Shown here piece after piece: positions 54,601 through 61,741 of a DNA stretch of 64,000 nt (its first letter is position 1; each line of letters starts with the position of its first letter). The translations under genes and the position numbers were made by a program. Source of the DNA: Verrucomicrobiia bacterium (GTDB lineage: Bacteria; Verrucomicrobiota; Verrucomicrobiia; Verrucomicrobiales; DEV007); NCBI GenBank assembly GCA_030427505.1, contig JAUICH010000002.1, positions 62,001-126,000 of the forward strand. The letters run 5' to 3'. Under the pieces are notes generated by a model. It was not told where the DNA came from. It searched no databases and saw only the letters and a list, made by a program, of their open reading frames with translations.

Positions 54601-54764
54601 CGGTCGTGCGCCACGGCCAGGGCCATGCCGATGAGGACGAATTTGACCAGGTTGTCGTTGAAGGCGTTCTGCGCCTGAACGACCAAGACCCCCCAGAGCG
54701 AGACCCAGTTCCGCTGGCTGATCTTTCCGTTCTGGGGTGGGGACGCGGTTTCAGGGGCGGACAT
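51645..54764 (-). CDS. LplT/Aas-like fusion: MFS flippase, acyltransferase and degenerate acyl-AMP ligase
   Basis: A 1039-residue three-part protein for lysophospholipid uptake and re-acylation at the inner membrane. Residues ~20-430 form a 12-helix MFS transporter (LSDRFSKRNVILWCCIFQLF). Residues ~440-620 are a PlsC acyltransferase with NHVTYVDAFIIS (HX4D) and FPEGQLTRTG. Residues ~690-1039 resemble the AMP-binding domain of Aas, but the phosphate-binding loop T-S-G-T-T-G is replaced by AILSGESGPLVELSHRQ and the late Y/D-G motif is eroded, so ligase activity is doubtful. Acyl groups may come from acyl-ACP made elsewhere. Confidence 0.87.
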   Translation of the reverse strand: MSAPETASPPQNGKISQRNWVSLWGVLVVQAQNAFNDNLVKFVLIGMALAVAHDRPIGQNIQYLMSALLPLPFIVLAPISGFLSDRFSKRNVILWCCIFQLFIFAWLAFFIMNKNVEVAVAGFLLLSIQSTLFSPAKTGILKELAGSKRLTMVNGIMQTSTMLAILVGMFLGGTWYDALLNESNNGWRAAFVPVFYIGLAALVPLALSFAIQTTPSHKKVSFTPKVFYAHILDLLYLLKLKELRLTALGIGYYWFAASFIGLTLISFGKELFPDLDEGGAIGASARLTLMIGLGMIVGSVLVSVLSSNRIELGMIPIGSVGLLGSLLGVALTPPGSHLFYGSLLSIGVFGSFYLIPLSSFLQDASEEAHRGRVLSATNLIVNVVAIIAIGLGFLLDHAGFTANQSVLFLTIPTAAVALGSLALLPRNSFRFLFLILVRSIYRIKTLNIDRVPEKGGVLMISNHVTYVDAFIISAACPRPVRFVILNHFMSVRWMAWFLRLFGAIPITPGKAKEAIKLTAEAVKDGDVVCIFPEGQLTRTGVVNELRKGFELIARKADATVLPIYMDSLWDSIFSYEREKYIYKRPRHFPFSAIVNFGEPVAAREIDAARARTLILDLSEEAFAARPVLKRTLDREILGTLSHQPWKPCLVEHGKNRRHVLKRGSLLAASIALSARWKHTLNGAGDRVGVLLPQGIPAAFVNLALVLAGKRPVNLPVFPTENTSPAYRLADTLKEYGIGSIVTSRALAPQLTGLAEGFSLLDFREEMNAAGSPRVLLERILNYLEPTFFKRRRLALPERNPDAPAFAILSGESGPLVELSHRQVLANVYQASGAHFVWQGETILTEAPLNTAEGACFSLWYPVLRKGVAVSRSLSAHSGDPWDVLTEEDASLWILTKTSQKALEAHGEPLDLPAPFRWAFCFDENADAEALEKLEQQTGVSIGRGWAPDDLGIVISLSIPDPNALVPDHEPQTGRKEGSVGRLLPGISARIDGGQKSLTETGKLSLRGACLPQAEGKTSWTDTGRTALFDAEGFLFLEKV

Positions 54765-54876
54765 ACCGGGTAGGCAGCAATGGTAGAGGGAGGAGCAATA
54801 TCAAAAGCCCTCCCGGTCTAATACGGTTGGGAGAGCGCGGTCACGGCCAAATTTCCAGGAATACCCCCGCAGCTTC

Positions 54877-55275
54877 TCAGAGGAGCTTGCGCGTGTTTCT
54901 CAGCCCATCGGCCGTGATGCGGCTTTGGGTCATGGCGGCCACCTGGTCCAGGTAGTTCTGCCACTGCATGGGGCGCAGGGCCATTAGGCCCATGTTTCCC
55001 CGGCCCAGGCTTACATCGCAAATTTCCCAGCCGAATTCGGACTGGCGTTTGCCGTAGTTCAGCCGGTTGATCCAGGCGCCGAACTCGTCCTTCCGCCACA
55101 GGTCGGGATCGTTGCCCGCCACGGTGTCGGCAAAGCGCCAGACGCTCTGGACGATGGCCCGGTCGTAGTCGGCGGAGGGCCACTCGCTGACGGCCCGCCG
55201 GTCCAGGATCCGCGGCGTCAGGGTCTCCAGTTCGTCACTGAAGTCTAGCGGGTCGAAGAAAGACTCACCGCTCAT
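54877..55275 (-). CDS. Hypothetical protein, degenerate HNH-nuclease-like fold
   Basis: A 132-residue protein. The region DLWRKDEFGAWINRLNYGKR, then FGWEICDVSLGRG and LRPMQWQNYLDQ lines up with small bacterial HNH proteins of the pattern W-R-K-D..G.WI..YG...YGWEIDH....L.PLQW.NN. Here the catalytic histidine of the D-H pair is replaced (CDV), as is the second Asn. It is therefore predicted to be non-catalytic, perhaps still nucleic-acid binding. It lies 40 bp downstream of the msbA-like gene on the same strand. The family match is from memory of the pattern. Confidence 0.6.
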   Translation of the reverse strand: MSGESFFDPLDFSDELETLTPRILDRRAVSEWPSADYDRAIVQSVWRFADTVAGNDPDLWRKDEFGAWINRLNYGKRQSEFGWEICDVSLGRGNMGLMALRPMQWQNYLDQVAAMTQSRITADGLRNTRKLL

Positions 55276-55315
55276 GGTCCGGACAAAGGGAAAGCATGAA
55301 CCCTATAAGCTTAAT

Positions 55316-57232
55316 TCATACCGCGGCAGCGGCCTCCATGGAATCTTCGTGAGCCGCGAACTGCAGGTGGTAGAGGTTCTGGTACTCAGGGCAGGTTTCG
55401 AGCAGTTGGGAATGGGGCCCCATGGCCTCTACCTGGCCGTCTTTCATGACCACCAGTTCGTCAGCGTTCAGAACCGTGGAAAGGCGGTGGGCAATGGCGA
55501 TGACCGTCTTGCCTTGAGCCAGGGTTTCCATGGCCTCGTGGATCTTCTTCTCCGCTTCGGAATCCAGGGCGGAATAGGCTTCGTCCAGCAGCAGAATGGG
55601 CGCGTTGCGCAGGATGGCCCGGGCGATGGAAATGCGCTGCTGCTGGCCGCCGGACAGGTTGCAGCCCTTGTCGCCAATGACCGTTTCGTATCCGTTGGCT
55701 TGTTCCAGGATAAAGTCGTGAGCGTGCGCCTGGCGCGCGGCGGCTTCCACTTCTTTCCGGGTGGCGTCCAGTCTGCCGTAAAGGATGTTATTGTAGATGG
55801 AGTCGTGGAACAGGAACACTTCCTGGTTCACAATGCCGATGTTGTCGCGCAGCGAACGCTGGGCGATGTCACGAATGTCGTGACCATCTACTCTCACCGT
55901 GCCTTCGGTGGGATCGTAGAAACGCATGATGAGAGACATGATGGTGGACTTCCCGGCGCCACTCTGCCCCACCAAGGCGTAGTTCTTGCCCGCCTCAAAG
56001 TTGAGATCCACGTTCCGGATGGCGGGTTTGTCCTTCACGTAGCTGAAGGTCGCGTTTTCGAAGGAGATGTTTCCTTTGCAATCTTTCAGGGTGATGGCCT
56101 TCGGGGAATCCTGAATTTCCGGAACATCGTCCATGATGGAAAAGATCTTGGACGTAGCCATCAGGCACTTTTGCAGCTGGATCTGGATCCGGCTGAGAGC
56201 CTTGGCGTTGGGGTACATGCCCATCAGCGCCATGTTGAGCAGCACAAACTGGCCGGCGCTCATTTGCGTGGCCCAAGCATAGACCAGACCCGCGGCCATC
56301 CCGACGGAGGCCACGGACTCCACCAAGGGGCCGACGATCTCCATCGCCTTTCGCCAGCGCATGATGTATTTAAACATCTTCTCATTACCGTCGTTGAAGC
56401 GCTTGCGCTCGTAATCCTCCCGGGCATGCGCTTTCACCACGCGAATGCCGGCGAAGCTTTCCTGCATGGTGACCATGATCTGGCTGGCCTCTTCCTCTTC
56501 CTTGCCGCCGGCGGCGCGAACCTTCTTACTTACGTACAAGACGGGCAACAGACACAGCGGGAAAATCACCAACGCGGCAAAGGTGTACATGGCGTTCTGC
56601 ATCAGCAGGAAGATCACGATCGAAAGGATCGAGATCGGGTGTTTGATCATGTCGGAGGTCAACTGCGTGCCCGCCATCTGGGCGATCCGCGTCTGGTTGA
56701 ACACGACCTGAATAAGGTCTCCCTGCTTGGCCTTGTTGTAGAACCGCTGGGACTGACCCAGCAGGCTGGAGAACACATCGTCCCGCAATTGGAACAGCAC
56801 CCGGTTACCCACCCAGATCATGTAGTACTGGCTCAGGAAGTCCAGTAAGCCCCGAATCAGAATCAGGAGCGGGATGATCATGCAAATGCCGATCACCAGG
56901 GGAAGCTGACCTTCCTGACCGATCTCCGGATAGGGAATGACGACGTGCTTCTGGATGAACGGAATGTCGAACTGGTTGAAGGGTTTTTCGCCCGGCGCGG
57001 GCTGGTCGTGAAGCACCATGGCGAACACGAACTTGAGGCCAAAGAGCAGCACGAAGTTGAACAGGCCCGCCGCAATCCCCAGGAGCACCCCGGAGAAGAA
57101 TCGCCCCTTGTAGGGCAGCACATACCCCATCAGGCGCCGGTAGGGCATTTTGGCTTCATCCAGGAAGTCCATGGCCGACATTTCGGCGATGTCCTTCTTG
57201 GTGATTTTGGAAATTTTTTGGTCCTTGGCCAT
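55316..57232 (-). CDS. MsbA-like lipid A / polysaccharide ABC exporter
   Basis: A 638-residue half-transporter: six-helix ABC exporter domain (~residues 30-330), then an ATPase with Walker A VGQSGAGKSTIMSLIMRFYD, signature NLSGGQQQRISIARAIL and H loop VIAIAHRLST. The family is MsbA/LptB-adjacent exporters that flip lipid-linked glycans. The Walker B segment reads LLLDEAYSALD where DEATSALD is nearly universal, with Tyr for Thr. A long loop (~residues 75-110) before the second helix is unusual. Near the glycan cluster, but transcribed separately. Confidence 0.85.
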   Translation of the reverse strand: MAKDQKISKITKKDIAEMSAMDFLDEAKMPYRRLMGYVLPYKGRFFSGVLLGIAAGLFNFVLLFGLKFVFAMVLHDQPAPGEKPFNQFDIPFIQKHVVIPYPEIGQEGQLPLVIGICMIIPLLILIRGLLDFLSQYYMIWVGNRVLFQLRDDVFSSLLGQSQRFYNKAKQGDLIQVVFNQTRIAQMAGTQLTSDMIKHPISILSIVIFLLMQNAMYTFAALVIFPLCLLPVLYVSKKVRAAGGKEEEEASQIMVTMQESFAGIRVVKAHAREDYERKRFNDGNEKMFKYIMRWRKAMEIVGPLVESVASVGMAAGLVYAWATQMSAGQFVLLNMALMGMYPNAKALSRIQIQLQKCLMATSKIFSIMDDVPEIQDSPKAITLKDCKGNISFENATFSYVKDKPAIRNVDLNFEAGKNYALVGQSGAGKSTIMSLIMRFYDPTEGTVRVDGHDIRDIAQRSLRDNIGIVNQEVFLFHDSIYNNILYGRLDATRKEVEAAARQAHAHDFILEQANGYETVIGDKGCNLSGGQQQRISIARAILRNAPILLLDEAYSALDSEAEKKIHEAMETLAQGKTVIAIAHRLSTVLNADELVVMKDGQVEAMGPHSQLLETCPEYQNLYHLQFAAHEDSMEAAAAV

Positions 57233-57364
57233 CTGGAAGAAGGGCTGAAAGAGGAAAAGGGGAGAGCAGTTTAAGGGAGCAGTTCCGGGAGCGCAAATTC
57301 CCAGGTGCGGGCTGAAGCCTACGGAAATTCAGAGAGGGTCGGGTAGACCAGGGAGAAACTAAAA

Positions 57365-58105
57365 TTAAGCCAGGTAGCCGGCCCAGTCTTCGGGCAACGG
57401 CATTTGCTCCACGCCGCTGGCGATACGGCCTTCGAACGTGGGCTCGAAGGAGGTGCTGGTGCCGTAAACCATGATCACGTCTTGGGAGCTGGCGCAGCGC
57501 AGGGCGTGGGCCACTCCGGACGGGATGACAAGGCCCACGTTGTTCGGGCCGGGAATATTGTCGCCTTCAATGATGAAGCGCATTTTCTTGCGGGGCATCC
57601 CGGCGCGTTCGTCCACTAGAAAGAACTCGATCATTCCTTGGACGAAGAACATGGCGTCCCACTGTTCCTTATCGTAGGGGCGCAGGCCGTAGCTTTCCGG
57701 TTCCTCCACGAACAGTTTCCGGAACCAGGCTTCCGGAGCTTCGCCTTCTGGAATAAAGGGTGGGTGAATGTGGAAACCTTTCGCCGTGCCGGCGAACATG
57801 GTGGCGGTGGCCCACTGGCGCGGCCAAAGCCCGATGTCGTGCAGTTTCCCTTCGTTCATCCGGGAAAACTCGCCGAACCAACCGCGGTGGCGCTGTTGCC
57901 AGACCCGGCGGGGAAAGATTTCCACTCCCGGAATCCAGACGTCGTCCAGTTCCGCGCGGTGCTCCACGAGTTCGCGTGATTCCACGCCGCTGCCGCTGAG
58001 GCGTTCCGCCAACCCGGCCTTGGAATAGTCCCGGGTTTCCAGCGCTGCCCGGGCGCCTTCGGAAAGGCCCTGCCACAGATCGCCATTGCCGCTGCCATTT
58101 GTCAT
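57365..58105 (-). CDS. RmlC-like cupin, possible dTDP-sugar epimerase
   Basis: A 246-residue protein, ATG 58105; ATG 58141 would add 12 residues and neither has a good ribosome-binding site. The cupin core resembles dTDP-4-dehydrorhamnose 3,5-epimerase: AGTAKGFHIHPPFIPEGEAP (FRG.H in RmlC), DAMFFVQGMIEFFLVDER, GLVIPSGVAHALRCASSQD, and VYGTSTSFEPTFEGRI near the end. It is longer than RmlC by ~60 residues. It may supply the epimerase missing from the rml genes at 16-19 kb, or act on another sugar. No rml gene is adjacent. Confidence 0.72.
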   Translation of the reverse strand: MTNGSGNGDLWQGLSEGARAALETRDYSKAGLAERLSGSGVESRELVEHRAELDDVWIPGVEIFPRRVWQQRHRGWFGEFSRMNEGKLHDIGLWPRQWATATMFAGTAKGFHIHPPFIPEGEAPEAWFRKLFVEEPESYGLRPYDKEQWDAMFFVQGMIEFFLVDERAGMPRKKMRFIIEGDNIPGPNNVGLVIPSGVAHALRCASSQDVIMVYGTSTSFEPTFEGRIASGVEQMPLPEDWAGYLA

Positions 58106-58168
58106 GGGCGGACTATTACGGGGTGTCTTCGTTGGATGCAAGTGCTGCTCTGCGCCAATCCATGGGCC

Positions 58169-58495
58169 CTATCCGATGGTGCTCTCGGAGATCCAGGCCA
58201 GATAAGGGTGCGCTCCCCGGTCGATTTTCAAGGCTACCACTTCAGGCACCTCGTAGGGATGCAGTTCGCCAATGCGCATCTCGATTTCCGGGTAGTTCGT
58301 CTCGGTCGTCTTGATTAGCGCCATTACTTCGGATTGGCGTTCTATCTTCCCTTCCCAGCGGTAAATCGACTCGCCTTGGGGTAACAAATTGACGCAGGCA
58401 GCCAGTTGCCTTTCCACCAGTTCTGTGCCAATTTGACGCGCTATGTCAGTGTCCGGAAAGGTGGTGACGACGAGGAGGTATTGATCCAGGGGCAT
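58169..58495 (-). CDS. cutA: Divalent-cation tolerance protein CutA
   Basis: A 108-residue trimeric cytoplasmic protein linked to copper and other metal tolerance; its exact role is unclear. LLVVTTFPDTDIARQIGTEL, VERQLAACVNLLPQGESIYR and the conserved HPYEVPEVVALKI are all present. It is divergent from the histidine-kinase gene with only 14 bp between starts. Confidence 0.95.
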   Translation of the reverse strand: MPLDQYLLVVTTFPDTDIARQIGTELVERQLAACVNLLPQGESIYRWEGKIERQSEVMALIKTTETNYPEIEMRIGELHPYEVPEVVALKIDRGAHPYLAWISESTIG

Positions 58496-58509
58496 AGGGT
58501 CCCGAACTT

Positions 58510-59841
58510 ATGAAATCCAGCTTTGTTGACAAGTTTATAGACCGGATGGATCGCGTGGACCCCCAGGCGGTCCAGAGCTATGTCCTCCGGCTGGTTCAGG
58601 AAAAAGGTTTCCTGGAAAAAGTCTTCGATGCCCTGCGGGAAGGCGTCATCGTGGCGGACCCGGAGGGCCGGATCATCTACATCAACCGGGCGGCCTGCGA
58701 CCTGTTCGGAATCGACCGGGACGATTCCGTGGGCGCAAGTGTCGAGTCGCGGATTCGCGGGCTGGAGTGGTCCAGTCTGGTGGGCCAGGGAAAAGGCCGC
58801 GTCGTCAGCCGGGACCTGGAAATCTTTTATCCCGAAAACCGCTACCTCAATTTCTACCTCGCGCCCCTGGAGTCCGGCGCGGACGCCATCGGCAACGGGG
58901 CGTCCGGCCCGGCCCAAAATGGCGAAGACGAACTCGGCTATGTCCTGCTGCTCCGGGACATCACCCAGAGCCGGCAGGTGCAGATGGAAAAGATCGAGTC
59001 CGAGCGGATGAACGCGCTGACCCTGCTCGCGGCAGGCGTGGCCCACGAGATCGGGAATCCGCTGAACTCTCTCAACATCCACCTCCAACTCGTGGAGAGG
59101 AAGCTGAAGAAGGCAGACCCGGAACTGGCCAAGGAACTTGGCGATCTGCTGGAAATCTCACGGGCGGAGATCAAGCGGCTGGATTTCATCGTGGAGAAAT
59201 TCCTCAGCGCCATCCGGCCCACGCAGTTGCAGACGGAGTTGTCGAATCTGAACGGCCTGCTGCAGGAGTCCGTCCGCTTTCTGGCCCCGGAGATTGAAGA
59301 TCGCGGGGTGGAGGTGTGCATGGAACTGAATTCCCAGATGCCGATGATTCCCCTGGACCGCGACCAGATGCGGCAGGCCTTCTACAACCTGATCCGCAAC
59401 GGCATCCAGGCCATAGGCCAGAACGGCCGGCTCACCATGCGGACGGACCTGGACGACTACAACATTATCGTCAGCTTCACGGACACGGGGGGCGGTATTT
59501 CCGCTGAAGCCATGGGCAACCTCTTTCAGCCCTACTTCACCACCAAGAAGGCGGGCTCGGGTCTGGGGCTGCTGATCGTGCGCCGCATCGTCCGCGAACA
59601 CGGAGGGGAGATCGAATTCGAAAGCGCGGAAGGGCAGGGCACCAAGGTCACCATCTATCTGCCCCGCGTGGAAAAGCGGCTCCGCTTCCTGCCTGAAACC
59701 TCCAGCGCCTCCACGACCCAGGGACCGTCCGCGGTGGCGGAGACGGGAACGGGTAAACGCCCAGTCATTGAGGTGGAATTCACCGAGGCAGACCAGCCCA
59801 ATAAGAAAAGCCGCGGACGCGGCAGAGGACGGAAGAAATGA
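58510..59841 (+). CDS. Soluble NtrB-like sensor histidine kinase
   Basis: A 443-residue cytoplasmic kinase with no membrane helix. A PAS domain (~residues 35-150; FDALREGVIVADPEGRIIYI) contains a loop with an Ala/Gly stretch. HisKA has the phosphorylated histidine in AAGVAHEIGNPLNSLNIHLQ. The ATPase has N, G1 and G2 boxes (FYNLIRNGIQAIG, SFTDTGGGI, KKAGSGLGLLIVRRIV). The C-terminus ends in a basic RGRGRGRKK-type tail, which is unusual. It overlaps the response-regulator gene by 4 bp (ATGA). Signal unknown; nitrogen or cell-surface stress are guesses. Confidence 0.92.
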   Translation: MKSSFVDKFIDRMDRVDPQAVQSYVLRLVQEKGFLEKVFDALREGVIVADPEGRIIYINRAACDLFGIDRDDSVGASVESRIRGLEWSSLVGQGKGRVVSRDLEIFYPENRYLNFYLAPLESGADAIGNGASGPAQNGEDELGYVLLLRDITQSRQVQMEKIESERMNALTLLAAGVAHEIGNPLNSLNIHLQLVERKLKKADPELAKELGDLLEISRAEIKRLDFIVEKFLSAIRPTQLQTELSNLNGLLQESVRFLAPEIEDRGVEVCMELNSQMPMIPLDRDQMRQAFYNLIRNGIQAIGQNGRLTMRTDLDDYNIIVSFTDTGGGISAEAMGNLFQPYFTTKKAGSGLGLLIVRRIVREHGGEIEFESAEGQGTKVTIYLPRVEKRLRFLPETSSASTTQGPSAVAETGTGKRPVIEVEFTEADQPNKKSRGRGRGRKK

Positions 59842-61274
59842 ACCCATTCGCCGAACACACCCTGCTGATTGTCGACGACGAAAAGCATACCCGTGACGGG
59901 TTGCGGATGTCCTTCGAGGACGAGTTCGACGTCTACGTGGCGGGCAGCATCAGCGAGGCGCTGGAAATCCTGCGCAACGATGGGGTCGAAGTCATGGTCA
60001 CAGACCTTCGCCTGGGCGGAGAGGACGGGATGGAATTGATCGAAAAGGCCCTGGCTCTGCCGTCACCGCCCATGTGCATCATGATGACCGCTTACGGCTC
60101 GGTGGAAACCGCCGTGGAAGCGATGAAGCGCGGCGCGTACGACTACGTCAGCAAGCCCCTGAACATCGATGAGTTGGAACTCATCATCAAACGGGCCATC
60201 CGCGACAAGGCCGCGGACAAGGAAATCCGCTCCCTGAAACAGCAGGTGGATCAGAAGTATGGCCTGGACCGGGTCATTGGAAACTCCGCCGCCATGCAGC
60301 CCATTTTCGAAACGGTGCGCCAGGTGGCCCCTACCCGCGCCACGGTTTTGATTGAAGGAGAAAGTGGCACGGGGAAGGAGATGATCGCCCACGCCATCCA
60401 TAATCTGAGCGGCCGGCCGAAGAGCAAGCTGGTCAAGGTGCACTGCGCGGCTTTGACCACCCAATTGCTGGAAAGCGAGCTTTTCGGGCATGAAAGAGGT
60501 TCCTTCACGGGGGCGAATCAGCGGCGGATCGGCCGGTTTGAAGAAGCCAGCGGAGGCACCCTGTTCCTCGATGAAATTGGGGAGATCGACGGCAACACCC
60601 AGGTCAAGCTGCTGCGGGCCCTGGGCGAGCGCACCATCGAGCGCGTCGGCGGCAACCAGGAGATCAAGGTGGACGTCCGCGTTATCGCCGCCACCAACCG
60701 CAACCTGGAGGAGATGGTGGCCGGGGGCGAGTTCAGGGAAGACCTCTACTTCCGGCTGAATGTCGTGAAAATCACCATGCCGCCGCTGCGGCAGCGGCGG
60801 GAAGACGTCGTGCTGATGGTGCGGTCTTTTCTGAAGGAGTTTGCCGAGGAAAATGGAAAGCCGGTGCGCGAACTGACCTCCGACGCCATGGAGCGTCTGG
60901 TCAGCTACGACTGGCCGGGAAATGTCCGCGAACTCCGCACCGCCATCGAGCACGGGGTAGTGATGAGCAACGGCCCCAAGATTTCCCTGAGGCATTTGCC
61001 AGGTTTTTTGCAGCAGTCCGGGGAAGGCCTTCGCGGAGCTTTCACAAAGAACCAGGCGGTTTCCAACGGCGGCGGTGCGGCAAAAGGGAAGGAGTTTGTC
61101 CTGGGCGCGGACTCCCTGAATTTGGGAGCCATGGAGCGGCAGTTCATTCTCAGGGCCCTGGAAGAGTCGAACCACAACCGCACCGAAGCGGCCCGGTTGC
61201 TCGGCATCAGCCGCCGGACCCTGCAGCGGAAGCTGAAAGAGATGGAAGAGGAAGGGGTGAGCGTTCCGGGATAG
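59838..61274 (+). CDS. NtrC-family sigma-54-dependent response regulator
   Basis: A 478-residue activator. Receiver domain: [16 protein letters not shown], phospho-acceptor in [42 protein letters not shown]+ domain: [16 protein letters not shown] (Walker A), the sigma-54 contact loop as GSFTGA in place of GAFTGA, and [12 protein letters not shown] (Walker B). C-terminal Fis-type helix-turn-helix: [20 protein letters not shown]. Paired with the upstream kinase. Target promoters would need sigma-54 and bear -24/-12 elements; none is firmly seen in the window. Confidence 0.95.
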   Translation: MNPFAEHTLLIVDDEKHTRDGLRMSFEDEFDVYVAGSISEALEILRNDGVEVMVTDLRLGGEDGMELIEKALALPSPPMCIMMTAYGSVETAVEAMKRGAYDYVSKPLNIDELELIIKRAIRDKAADKEIRSLKQQVDQKYGLDRVIGNSAAMQPIFETVRQVAPTRATVLIEGESGTGKEMIAHAIHNLSGRPKSKLVKVHCAALTTQLLESELFGHERGSFTGANQRRIGRFEEASGGTLFLDEIGEIDGNTQVKLLRALGERTIERVGGNQEIKVDVRVIAATNRNLEEMVAGGEFREDLYFRLNVVKITMPPLRQRREDVVLMVRSFLKEFAEENGKPVRELTSDAMERLVSYDWPGNVRELRTAIEHGVVMSNGPKISLRHLPGFLQQSGEGLRGAFTKNQAVSNGGGAAKGKEFVLGADSLNLGAMERQFILRALEESNHNRTEAARLLGISRRTLQRKLKEMEEEGVSVPG

Positions 61275-61300
61275 CGCCGGTCGAACAAACCTCGGGTGGA

Positions 61301-61342
61301 AAGGTGGAACGCGATCTCCGAGGTCCGAGCCGGACAGGCAGA
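61301..61342 (+). repeat. 42-bp direct repeat, copy 1
   Basis: Matches 61543-61584 at 40 of 42 positions, with 30 contiguous identical bases. Contains the palindrome-rich TCCGAGGTCCGAGCCGGA. Likely a dispersed repeat unit. Confidence 0.75.
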
Positions 61343-61542
61343 ATCGCGGACGCAGGGAACTGTTACTTCGTGCCCTTTTCAGGACCTTGCCCGCTCCTGG
61401 CAAGATTTCATTTACCCCTAGAGACCCCTCCGTCCCTCAACGTTCGCCCGGAGGTCGAGGACCACCTCCAGCCGCGAACCTCTCTATTAAAAATCTCTGT
61501 GTCTTCTGTGCTCTCTGTGGTTCAACTTCTTTCGTCCTCGCC

Positions 61543-61584
61543 AAGGTGGAAAGTGATCTCCGAGGTCCGAGCCGGACAGGCAGA
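61543..61584 (+). repeat. 42-bp direct repeat, copy 2
   Basis: Second copy of 61301-61342 in the same orientation, 200 bp downstream, 40 of 42 identical. Lies about 160 bp before the third GT39-like gene. Confidence 0.75.
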
Positions 61585-61741
61585 TCTACGGAAGCAGAAC
61601 CAAACGGCGGATAGTCCCTGCTTGAAAATGAGGCCGGGAATCATGGTTCCCTGGGGAACGAGAGAGGCCGAATCAATTCTTTAGATGTCTTGACATTCAA
61701 GGAATGAAAGCGAGACAATTTGAAGGGTTTGAAACATTTTC

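Larger units (their letters stand above)
61275..61741. other. 467-bp gap with a long direct repeat and low-complexity tract
   Basis: No gene. Contains two 42-bp direct copies listed separately and, at about 61486-61525, a pyrimidine-rich CTCTGTG/CTTCTGTG/CTCTCTGTGG tract of the kind often dispersed in bacterial genomes. The longest open frame (126 codons) crosses the repeats and is unsupported. Confidence 0.6.

Noticed and set aside
55274-56848. 524-codon plus-strand frame opposite the MsbA-like gene
   Set aside because: The minus strand has complete ABC motifs; the plus frame has none.
61486-61525. CTCTGTG-rich tract considered as a CRISPR-like array
   Set aside because: Units are too short and contiguous, with no unique spacers and no cas genes.
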